This document shows, piece by piece, positions 1 through 6,410 of a DNA stretch of 16,803 bases. A program made the position numbers and the translations under genes. The stretch's first letter is position 1, and each line of letters opens with the position of its first letter. Source of the stretch: Spirosoma fluviale (GTDB lineage: Bacteria > Bacteroidota > Bacteroidia > Cytophagales > Spirosomataceae); NCBI GenBank assembly GCA_945860325.1, contig CAMARL010000020.1, forward strand, positions 1 to 16,803, given 5' to 3'. Below the pieces are notes generated by a model. That model saw only the letters and a program-made list of their open reading frames with translations. It was not told the origin of the DNA and made no database searches.

Positions 1-16
1 GCAATTTACCAATTTT

Positions 17-1360
17 ATGCTGGAAGATTTTATCAATTTTGTCCAAAAAGAGAATTTATTCAAGCCAGATCAAAAAATACTGATTGCGGTCAGTGGTGGA
101 ATTGATTCGATTATATTATCTAAATTGTTTTCTTTGGCCAAATTTAATTTTGGTATTGCTCATGTAAATTTCAGTTTACGCGGAGAAGAGTCATTGGCCG
201 ATGAGGTATTTGTCAAAAAGTTTGCCAAAACATTAAAAGTACCCTATCATACGATATGTTTTGATACGAATGCCTTTGCTGAAAAGGAAAAGTTGTCGAC
301 TCAAGTGGCAGCCAGAATTCTTCGATATACTTGGTTTGAAGAAATCAGAATTAAAAACAATTATGATTTTATAGCCACCGGTCATCACCAATTGGACAGT
401 GCGGAAACAATGTTGATCAACCTCACCCGAGGAACGGGCTTAGCTGGATTTCATGGGATACCTATAAAAAACGGGCACATCATCCGACCTCTTTCTTTTG
501 CAAGTCAAGACACCATTTATGATTTCGTAGTCGAGCAAAAATTGGCTTGGCGTGAAGATTCAAGTAATTCTACGACTAAATACCAACGAAATTTTATAAG
601 GCATGAGATTATGCCAAAATTCCAGGAGTTAAATCCACAATTTGAACAAACGCTCGCAGATACCAGTGAAAAAATTCGAAATATTGAATTTTGGATCTCA
701 GCGGAATTAAATGAATTTAAAGTTGACCGAGTTACCAATGATGCGAATGGCAATATTTACGTACCCCTCGGCGAAGGGTTTTCGGTAGAAAAATGGACGG
801 TCATTGCCCAACAATATCTACAAGAATTCAATTTTTCTTTTGGGGTGATCAATCAAATTTTGGCACATCCTGCTGACAAGGTTGGAAAACTATTTGAATC
901 GCCGAGTCATATTCTAAACATCGATAGAAATCAATGGGTCATTAGTCCTAAAGATCATGCAGCATTCAAGCCTATCTTAATCCAAGAGGAAGATGAAATC
1001 GTAGAGTTTGGATCCAATGAACTACACATTTTTATCGAGGAAAATAATGAATCATTTGTGCCATCGACTTCGCCCAATTTTGCTTGTCTAGATGCAGATA
1101 GTCTAGTATTTCCACTAGAAATCAGAAAATATCAAGAGGGAGATTGGTTTTGTCCTTTAGGTATGAATTCCAAAAAACTGATTTCAGATTTTTTAACGGA
1201 TAAAAAAGTACCCTTGAACATCAAAAAAAATACGCAAATACTACTCAGCAAAGGATCTATTGTTTGGGTGATGGGACATCGAATCGACAATCGGAATAAA
1301 GTCAGTGATAAAACGGAAACGGTGATGATTTTAGAAATTCGGCCTAAGGAAAATTCTTAG
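17..1360 (+). CDS. tilS: tRNA(Ile)-lysidine synthase TilS
   Basis: Cytoplasmic ATP-dependent enzyme that joins lysine to the wobble cytidine of tRNA-Ile(CAU), changing its decoding from AUG to AUA. The 447-residue product has the N-type ATP pyrophosphatase loop SGGIDS at residues 26-31, the following HVNFSLRG segment near 49-56, and GHHQLDSAET at 122-131, which corresponds to the family's second nucleotide/tRNA-site motif. The C-terminal TilS domain is recognisable from about residue 370 (GDWFCPLGM, then KKLISDFL and WVMGHRID). Length is normal for Bacteroidota TilS. The ATG at 17 matches the usual family N-terminus. The frame stays open for the few bases to the left edge, but no longer start is needed. 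No Shine-Dalgarno is visible. It converges on the DUF4835 gene; the upstream neighbour is outside the window. Confidence 0.95.
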   Translation: MLEDFINFVQKENLFKPDQKILIAVSGGIDSIILSKLFSLAKFNFGIAHVNFSLRGEESLADEVFVKKFAKTLKVPYHTICFDTNAFAEKEKLSTQVAARILRYTWFEEIRIKNNYDFIATGHHQLDSAETMLINLTRGTGLAGFHGIPIKNGHIIRPLSFASQDTIYDFVVEQKLAWREDSSNSTTKYQRNFIRHEIMPKFQELNPQFEQTLADTSEKIRNIEFWISAELNEFKVDRVTNDANGNIYVPLGEGFSVEKWTVIAQQYLQEFNFSFGVINQILAHPADKVGKLFESPSHILNIDRNQWVISPKDHAAFKPILIQEEDEIVEFGSNELHIFIEENNESFVPSTSPNFACLDADSLVFPLEIRKYQEGDWFCPLGMNSKKLISDFLTDKKVPLNIKKNTQILLSKGSIVWVMGHRIDNRNKVSDKTETVMILEIRPKENS

Positions 1361-1401
1361 CGAATTAAAAAAATCTTAAAACCCTAATGGCTTGTCCGTT
1401 G

Positions 1402-1433
1402 AAAAAAAGGGAGGCCGATATCGTTATAGCCTC
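1402..1433 (-). terminator. Putative intrinsic terminator after the DUF4835 gene
   Basis: On the minus strand, just after the DUF4835 stop codon (which ends at 1435), a GAGGC/GCCTC stem encloses a 13-base loop that can fold partly on itself (TAT/ATA around AACG). CC and then seven T residues follow. This fits a Rho-independent terminator for the leftward transcription unit, in the 74-bp gap between converging tilS and the DUF4835 gene. The stem is short, so confidence is moderate. Confidence 0.5.
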
Positions 1434-1434
1434 G

Positions 1435-2337
1435 TTACCGAATCAATTTTCGATACTGCTCCGTACGAATTGGATCCAACAAACTCAAATACGCGAAGGC
1501 TTGTTGGCGCTCCGAAACACTCGCCTCATCCATAATAGAATAAATCTCATCCGATTTAGCATCAAAAAATACACGAATATTAGCCGCGCCAGGTCTTAAT
1601 TGGTTCACCGTTCGAATCTGATTCAGCAGATCCAAAATCCCTTTACGCGCTTCATCAGGCTTTTCCTTAAATGAATCCAATAAAATCCGGTGGTAGATAT
1701 AATTCACTTCGCGCATCCCTTGCACTTGTTGATTAATCAAATTTTCAGCAATCGACAAGCGAGATCGAACGTCAGTAACTACGCCCCAACCCGACCCTGA
1801 GGTCTGAGCCAAATTAGTTAAATTATTCAATTTTTGAACAAAGAAGTCGCCGCCAAATTTACCAAATGAATCATAGTGATAGGCGCAAGATAGGTACGCA
1901 TAATAGGCCAATAAGGAACTTAAATTATCTATAAATGTATTGTCATTGTATGTAATAGGTGTCCCTGTTTGAAACTTAAAATTAAAGCTCTTGTCGATCA
2001 TATTTAAAATAACCGTTTCATAAGATGTTCCATAAACAGGCCTTAATACTTGGACACGGGCATTCGCTTCAAAGTCTCCTTGGGCTGAGGCCTTTGTCAA
2101 CAATAAATTAATGCTGAGTTTGATTTTTTCGTCCGGCGCAAAATTGTCCATGGACCAGCGTCGTCCCGATAAGAAATCTTGGGCGGTACGCTGCAATTCA
2201 GTATAAATTTGGGATGTTCCTCGCTGTTGGTCCAGCTGCAATTGCTCCGTATTAATGGTAATCGAAGCTTGAAGCTCCTGAGCATTTAACACCCGGGAGC
2301 CTATTAAGCATAAAATTACAAGTAAAATAGATTTCAT
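1435..2337 (-). CDS. DUF4835 family secreted protein (possible type IX secretion accessory, PorD-like)
   Basis: A 300-residue protein with a cleavable signal peptide (hydrophobic residues about 3-15, likely cut after the Ala near residue 19), so it is exported to the periplasm or outer membrane. The body matches DUF4835 as I know it: an ELQASITIN start to the mature protein, the SGRRW segment, VLRPVYGTSYET at about 120-131, then LLAYYAYLSCAYHYDSFGKFGGD. The family is widespread in Bacteroidota and usually sits beside bamD, rpoZ, coaBC and recN. I recall that some annotation schemes call it PorD, linked to type IX secretion, but cannot verify that here. The ATG at 2337 lies 21 bp after the omega gene stop, so the two are probably co-transcribed. 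The molecular role cannot be deduced from sequence. Confidence 0.85.
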   Translation of the reverse strand: MKSILLVILCLIGSRVLNAQELQASITINTEQLQLDQQRGTSQIYTELQRTAQDFLSGRRWSMDNFAPDEKIKLSINLLLTKASAQGDFEANARVQVLRPVYGTSYETVILNMIDKSFNFKFQTGTPITYNDNTFIDNLSSLLAYYAYLSCAYHYDSFGKFGGDFFVQKLNNLTNLAQTSGSGWGVVTDVRSRLSIAENLINQQVQGMREVNYIYHRILLDSFKEKPDEARKGILDLLNQIRTVNQLRPGAANIRVFFDAKSDEIYSIMDEASVSERQQAFAYLSLLDPIRTEQYRKLIR

Positions 2338-2358
2338 AGTGAAATCATTCGGAAAATA

Positions 2359-2685
2359 TTATTTCTCTTCGTTACCCTCTTCACGCATACGATAATCAAC
2401 TTTGTCCGTTAAAAAATCGTCTATCGCTAAAGCCGATGGCTTAGGCATACGCTCATAATATTTTGAAATTTCGATCTGCTCACGGTTTTCGAAAATTTCT
2501 TCCAAATTATCCACAGAAGAAGCGAACTCAGACAATTTGCCCGACAACTCCTCTTTCATTTTGCTTGAGATTTGACGCGCTCTTTGGCCTATAATAGACA
2601 CAGACTCATATACATTTCCTGTCTTTACAGCAATTTTATCAACATCACGTGTAATGATGGATGGATTTGTTTGGATCTTAGACAT
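2359..2685 (-). CDS. rpoZ: DNA-directed RNA polymerase omega subunit, Bacteroidota type
   Basis: Small cytoplasmic subunit that helps RNA polymerase assemble by stabilising beta-prime. The 108-residue product shows the Bacteroidota omega/Rpb6-like pattern: PSIITRDVDKIA near the N-terminus, GNVYESVSIIGQRARQIS at about 23-40, then a conserved KLSEFASSVDNLEEIFENRE segment and an EISKYYERMPKP region. This form is longer than proteobacterial omega and is often left as hypothetical. It starts with ATG 53 bp after the bamD stop and is preceded by its own -7 element and by the bamD terminator, so it probably begins a unit continuing into the DUF4835 gene. Confidence 0.85.
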   Translation of the reverse strand: MSKIQTNPSIITRDVDKIAVKTGNVYESVSIIGQRARQISSKMKEELSGKLSEFASSVDNLEEIFENREQIEISKYYERMPKPSALAIDDFLTDKVDYRMREEGNEEK

Positions 2686-2710
2686 CTCGTTATTTTTTAA
2701 ATTAAGATTG

Positions 2711-2718
2711 CAAAATTA
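2711..2718 (-). promoter_or_regulatory. -7 promoter element for rpoZ
   Basis: The minus strand reads TAATTTTG, an exact match to the Bacteroidota -7 consensus TAnnTTTG. It ends 25 bases before the rpoZ ATG, which predicts a leader of about 20 nt. A TTG lies 14 bases upstream, closer than the usual -33 spacing, so the -33 box is uncertain. Confidence 0.5.
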
Positions 2719-2733
2719 AATAATTTTTAGGAC

Positions 2734-2755
2734 AAAAACTACTGAGGTCCAGTAG
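2734..2755 (-). terminator. Intrinsic terminator overlapping the bamD stop codon
   Basis: The minus strand has a perfect 6-bp stem CTACTG / CAGTAG around the 5-base loop GACCT, followed by five T residues. The 3' arm of the stem contains the bamD TAG stop codon (2741-2739), so the last codons double as the terminator stem. The T tract is short, so termination may be only partial. Confidence 0.55.
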
Positions 2756-3629
2756 CCACTTTTGACGTATTAGACTTCTCTTTTTCTAGCATTGCCTTAT
2801 ACTCAGCCTCCAATTTCGCAATTCGGTCAACTTCCTTATTGCTAAATTCATACATTTTTTCCCCCTCTTTTAAGTAGGCACTTTGAGGATACTTATCGAT
2901 TAAATCCAAATAAAATTTGGATGCTTCCGCGAAACGCTCTTTCTGCTTAGATTCAATCGTGCTCTTGGCCAAATCATACTGAGCCAACACCTTCATGTAA
3001 GCCATCTCCTCACTGTAATCAGAATCAGGAAAATCACGTTGGAAATTGGTAATCTCAATCACAGACGACTTTAACGAAGCAATATTAAAAGGTGAAGTTT
3101 TATAATAAAGTTTTGCTTTTTCATACGCTTTCTTCTCCAATTTTTTCCTTAATTCCTTAATGATATTTGTACAATCGTCCTTAAACTTCGTCTCAGGGTA
3201 ATTATTTAAATAGGACTGGATTTCATTGATCGCAGCTAACGTTCCCGTTTGATCCAAATTGAAATTGGGTGAATCTTTATACAACGAAAAGGCCGACATA
3301 TAAATCGCCTCCTCAGCAAATTCAGAACGAGAAAAAACCTCAGCAAACTTCTTGAAATGTGAACTAGCTAAGGTATAGCTACCTAAATTAAAGTCACAAT
3401 AGGCTTGATAAAAAGTGGCCAACTCCTGAGTAGAATCTCCTTTCATCAAAGGCATAATCTCGTCAAAAAGAATACCCGCCTTAGCAAAATCCTTCTTTTT
3501 ATAGTAATTGACCGCCGCCTTATACTTAGTAGGCAAATCAGCACTTTTTCTGAATTTCTCAAATTTACCGCATGAACTTAAGCCCAATACAGCAACTAAT
3601 CCCACTAAAATATATTTTTTCAAATTCAT
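2739..3629 (-). CDS. bamD: Outer membrane assembly lipoprotein BamD
   Basis: Periplasm-facing lipoprotein component of the BAM complex, which inserts beta-barrel proteins into the outer membrane. The 296-residue product begins with a lipoprotein signal peptide ending in the lipobox LSSC (residues 17-20), so Cys20 would be lipidated. The rest is made of tetratricopeptide-like helical pairs typical of BamD/YfiO: an AVNYYKKKDFAKAGILFDEI repeat at about 39-58, a second around FYQAYCDFNLGSYTLASSHF, and later YPETKF and YPQSAY units where each repeat ends. A charged Lys/Glu-rich tail (about 255-285) follows. It has its own close promoter and a terminator at its stop codon, so it can be expressed separately from the exporter upstream and the omega gene downstream. 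Confidence 0.9.
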   Translation of the reverse strand: MNLKKYILVGLVAVLGLSSCGKFEKFRKSADLPTKYKAAVNYYKKKDFAKAGILFDEIMPLMKGDSTQELATFYQAYCDFNLGSYTLASSHFKKFAEVFSRSEFAEEAIYMSAFSLYKDSPNFNLDQTGTLAAINEIQSYLNNYPETKFKDDCTNIIKELRKKLEKKAYEKAKLYYKTSPFNIASLKSSVIEITNFQRDFPDSDYSEEMAYMKVLAQYDLAKSTIESKQKERFAEASKFYLDLIDKYPQSAYLKEGEKMYEFSNKEVDRIAKLEAEYKAMLEKEKSNTSKVATGPQ

Positions 3630-3636
3630 AAGATCG

Positions 3637-3644
3637 CAAAGATA
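3637..3644 (-). promoter_or_regulatory. -7 promoter element for bamD, very close to the start codon
   Basis: The minus strand reads TATCTTTG, an exact TAnnTTTG match. Only seven bases separate it from the bamD ATG, so transcription would begin at or almost at the start codon, giving a leaderless or near-leaderless mRNA. I see no clear -33 TTG at normal spacing. Confidence 0.5.
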
Positions 3645-3668
3645 ATCATATTTGTTTTACCTACCGAA

Positions 3669-5426
3669 TTAAACTGACTTACTAAATTGCAAATGATACA
3701 ATTGAGCATATAAACCATTTAATTTTAATAATTTTTCATGTGTTCCCCGCTCTTTTATCTCCCCTTTATCCATCACCAAAATCTGATTGGCATGTCGGAT
3801 CGTAGACAAGCGATGTGCAATAACCACCGAAGTTCTCCCTTTCATTAAAGTAGAAATGGCCGACTGAATAAGCAATTCAGATTCGGTATCCACAGAACTT
3901 GTCGCCTCATCCAAGACAATGATTTTAGGATTATGTACTAGCGCCCGAACAAAAGAAATCAATTGGCGCTGACCCACGCTCAACGTAGCCCCTCTTTCCA
4001 TCACCTCATAGTCATATCCACCCGGTAAACTTAAGATAAAATCATGTACGCCAACCGCCTTAGCCGCCTCCACAATTTGCTGCTGTGTTATTTCAGTATC
4101 CCCCAAATGAATATTATAAGCGACGGACGAACTAAACAAAAATACATCCTGCAAGACCACCGATATATGCCTCCGTAAACTACCTATTTCATAATCCGGC
4201 AAGGCCACACCGTCAATTTCAATGATCCCAGACTGGACATCATACATCCTACTTAATAAGCCAATAATGGATGATTTTCCTGCACCCGTCGCGCCTACAA
4301 TCGCCACCGTAGAACCTGGCTTTACTTCAAAACTAACATTTTTAACCACATATTCCGGTTCAATATAAGCAAAACTAACCTCCTTGAATTGAATATGTCC
4401 TTTCAATTCATTCGCCAAAACCACCCCATTATTTTGAATATAATCCTCAGAATCCAACAAAGTCAAAATCCTTTCCGTACTAACAATTCCCATTTGCAAA
4501 GTATTAAAGCGATCCGCCAACATACGAATGGGTCTAAAAAACAAATTAATAAACATAATAAAGGCAGTCAACGTACCTACCGTAATTTCTTCTTTTAAAA
4601 TATAGGTGGATGCCATCCACACAATTAAGCCCGAACCCACTGCAGCAATCACATCAGCCACCGGAAAATATAAGGAATAGGCCAAAATCCCTTTGATATT
4701 AGCATCCCGATGTGCAACATTAATCTGATCAAACTTCTTCAATTCTCGCTCCTCCGCATGAAAAAGTTGGACCACCATCATGCCCGAAATATGTTCCTGC
4801 ACAAATGAATTCAAGTTAGCTACAGCCAATCGAACCTCATTGAACGATTTTTTAATGTATTCTTTAAACACGTAGGTAGAAAAAATCATGAAGGGTACCG
4901 TGGCCAAAATAACGAGTGTCAAACGCCAATCCGTATAAAACATGACACCAACAATCAAAACCAATTGCAGTAAATCACCCGCAATTGAGGCCAAACCCTC
5001 CGAAAAGACATCATTTAACGTCTCTATATCGGAAACCGTCCTGGTCACCAATCGGCCTATCGGCGTATGATCAAAAAAGGCTAATTTGAGATGTACAATT
5101 TTAGTGTATAACTGAACACGAATATCTTTAATCACTGTTTGCCCTAAATAACCCGCCAAATAACTCGTAGAAAATTGCAAGCCGGTATGCAAAAACAAAA
5201 CAGCAAGCATGTAAAAAAACATCCGAAAAAGATTTGAAATTTGATCCGCAGAAACATAATGATCTAAGGTATAGCGAATCAATAAAGGAACGACTGGAGA
5301 AACGGCAGCCATGCAAAGAATTAAAAAAACCAATAACCAAAAGGTAAGTTGATATGGCTTCAAAAAACCATAAATGCGGCGGATAATGCGAAGGTCAACA
5401 ATCTTACCTTGAGTAGAATCTTTCAA
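3669..5426 (-). CDS. MsbA-like ABC exporter (fused membrane and ATPase domains)
   Basis: A half-size ABC exporter that works as a dimer in the inner membrane and uses ATP to flip or export a lipid or other hydrophobic substrate. The first 320 residues form the six-helix ABC transmembrane domain (hydrophobic stretches near 28-50, 68-90, 148-185 and 250-295). The ATPase follows, with Walker A GATGAGKSS at 378-386, Q-loop Gln426, signature LSVGQ at 482-486, Walker B IIVLDE at 502-507 and H-loop His538. LSVGQ replaces the commoner LSGGQ, which I regard as usual for the Bacteroidota members. At 585 residues it is full length. The start codon is TTG (5426-5424), overlapping the stop of the upstream gene by four bases (TTGA). 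An in-frame TAA lies two codons upstream and the next Met is residue 39, so TTG is the best start. The exact substrate is unknown; lipid A core export is a guess from the family. Confidence 0.88.
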   Translation of the reverse strand: MKDSTQGKIVDLRIIRRIYGFLKPYQLTFWLLVFLILCMAAVSPVVPLLIRYTLDHYVSADQISNLFRMFFYMLAVLFLHTGLQFSTSYLAGYLGQTVIKDIRVQLYTKIVHLKLAFFDHTPIGRLVTRTVSDIETLNDVFSEGLASIAGDLLQLVLIVGVMFYTDWRLTLVILATVPFMIFSTYVFKEYIKKSFNEVRLAVANLNSFVQEHISGMMVVQLFHAEERELKKFDQINVAHRDANIKGILAYSLYFPVADVIAAVGSGLIVWMASTYILKEEITVGTLTAFIMFINLFFRPIRMLADRFNTLQMGIVSTERILTLLDSEDYIQNNGVVLANELKGHIQFKEVSFAYIEPEYVVKNVSFEVKPGSTVAIVGATGAGKSSIIGLLSRMYDVQSGIIEIDGVALPDYEIGSLRRHISVVLQDVFLFSSSVAYNIHLGDTEITQQQIVEAAKAVGVHDFILSLPGGYDYEVMERGATLSVGQRQLISFVRALVHNPKIIVLDEATSSVDTESELLIQSAISTLMKGRTSVVIAHRLSTIRHANQILVMDKGEIKERGTHEKLLKLNGLYAQLYHLQFSKSV

Positions 5427-5599
5427 GACTTAGCATTGGGTTGGGGTAAGTCTTCAGAAAATGTAGGCAATGAAGTTTGGCAAGAACCACAACCTTTCGC
5501 GCAGCCCGCATTTGATTGAGCAAAAAATGCATTATAGACCATCCTGCATACATAAAAGACAGCCGCGGCAAAAACAATAAAAATCAAAATTCCTTCCAT
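5423..5599 (-). CDS. Small Cys-rich membrane protein, FeoB-associated family type
   Basis: A 58-residue peptide with one N-terminal membrane helix (about residues 4-26, with Cys18 inside or at its edge) and a short cytoplasmic tail carrying Cys33, Cys37 and Cys40 in the pattern CxxxCxxC (CAKGCGSC). This matches the FeoB-associated Cys-rich membrane family, small peptides often found next to the ferrous iron transporter FeoB. The tail suggests metal or Fe-S binding, but that is inference. No feoB is in the window. I prefer the ATG at 5599 because it overlaps the TGA of the upstream phosphatase gene (TGATG), a normal coupling arrangement. A start at 5617 is possible and would add six residues. 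Its own stop overlaps the ABC exporter start, so the three genes are chained. Confidence 0.75.
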   Translation of the reverse strand: MEGILIFIVFAAAVFYVCRMVYNAFFAQSNAGCAKGCGSCQTSLPTFSEDLPQPNAKS

Positions 5600-6405
5600 C
5601 AATAGTCTAAAAACCATTTGCGTTGCAAAGTTGATAAAAATTCGTCAAATATAAGTCCTGCTCCGATAATTTCTCCACTAAAAATTACTTCGTCGCCTCC
5701 ACTGAAATTAGTCACGCGTCCACCGGCCTCCTCAATAATAATTTTACCTGCTGCCACATCCCATGGCTTTAGATTAGCCTCAAAAAATCCTTCAAATCGA
5801 CCGCAAGCCGTATAAGCTAAATCGATCGAAGCTGCTCCCATCCTTCGAAGACCATGCGATTTTTGCATTAATTCCTTTAATAAATCTAGGTAACGATCCT
5901 GATAAGAAAAATCATAATAAGGAAATCCGGTCGCTAATAAACTTGTGGCCAACGTTTCAGCCGGCGATACTTGAATGGATTTGGCATTCAAAAATGCCCC
6001 ATTTCCTTTAGACGCATAAAACATCTCATCTTGATTAGGCTCATAAATCATGCCTAAAATGGGCTGCTTGTTATAAATCAATCCCACTGAAACCGCATAA
6101 ACAGGTAATCCATGTAAGAAATTCGTCGTACCGTCTAAAGGATCAATGACCCAATAATAGCCATTACCAACCTCATCGTAATTTGAATCACTCTCTTCAG
6201 CGATAAATTTTGCCTCTGGAAAAATGGCCGACAAACCCTCCTTTAATTTCGATTCGGCTTGTTGGTCTACAAATGAAACCAAGTCATTCTTCCCCTTATA
6301 AATAATATCACCTGATTTTACTTGGCTAATTGCCGACTGAATCCATTGGCCCGTTTCTCTAACGCAAGGCAAAGCCTTGGCTAATAAAGACTTTGAATCC
6401 ATCAT
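5599..6405 (-). CDS. suhB: Inositol monophosphatase family protein (SuhB-like)
   Basis: Cytoplasmic Mg2+-dependent sugar/inositol phosphate phosphatase. The 268-residue product carries the complete family metal site: Glu70 and Glu71 in the AEE segment, the IDPLDGTTN motif at 87-95 and WDVAAG at 215-220. Length is typical. Substrates in this family include inositol-1-phosphate, and related members act on other small phosphates such as histidinol phosphate or 3'-phosphoadenosine 5'-phosphate, so the exact substrate is open. A start at Met2 (6402) is equally possible. The gene begins 5 bp after the prc stop and ends overlapping the Cys-rich peptide gene, so it sits in the middle of a tight operon. 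The symbol is by family similarity only. Confidence 0.85.
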   Translation of the reverse strand: MMDSKSLLAKALPCVRETGQWIQSAISQVKSGDIIYKGKNDLVSFVDQQAESKLKEGLSAIFPEAKFIAEESDSNYDEVGNGYYWVIDPLDGTTNFLHGLPVYAVSVGLIYNKQPILGMIYEPNQDEMFYASKGNGAFLNAKSIQVSPAETLATSLLATGFPYYDFSYQDRYLDLLKELMQKSHGLRRMGAASIDLAYTACGRFEGFFEANLKPWDVAAGKIIIEEAGGRVTNFSGGDEVIFSGEIIGAGLIFDEFLSTLQRKWFLDY

Positions 6406-6410
6406 AAAAA

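Noticed and set aside
1387..1599. A 70-codon plus-strand frame between tilS and the DUF4835 gene
   Set aside because: Most of it overlaps the 3' end of the DUF4835 gene in antisense, and the start lies in the terminator region; no coding signal of its own.
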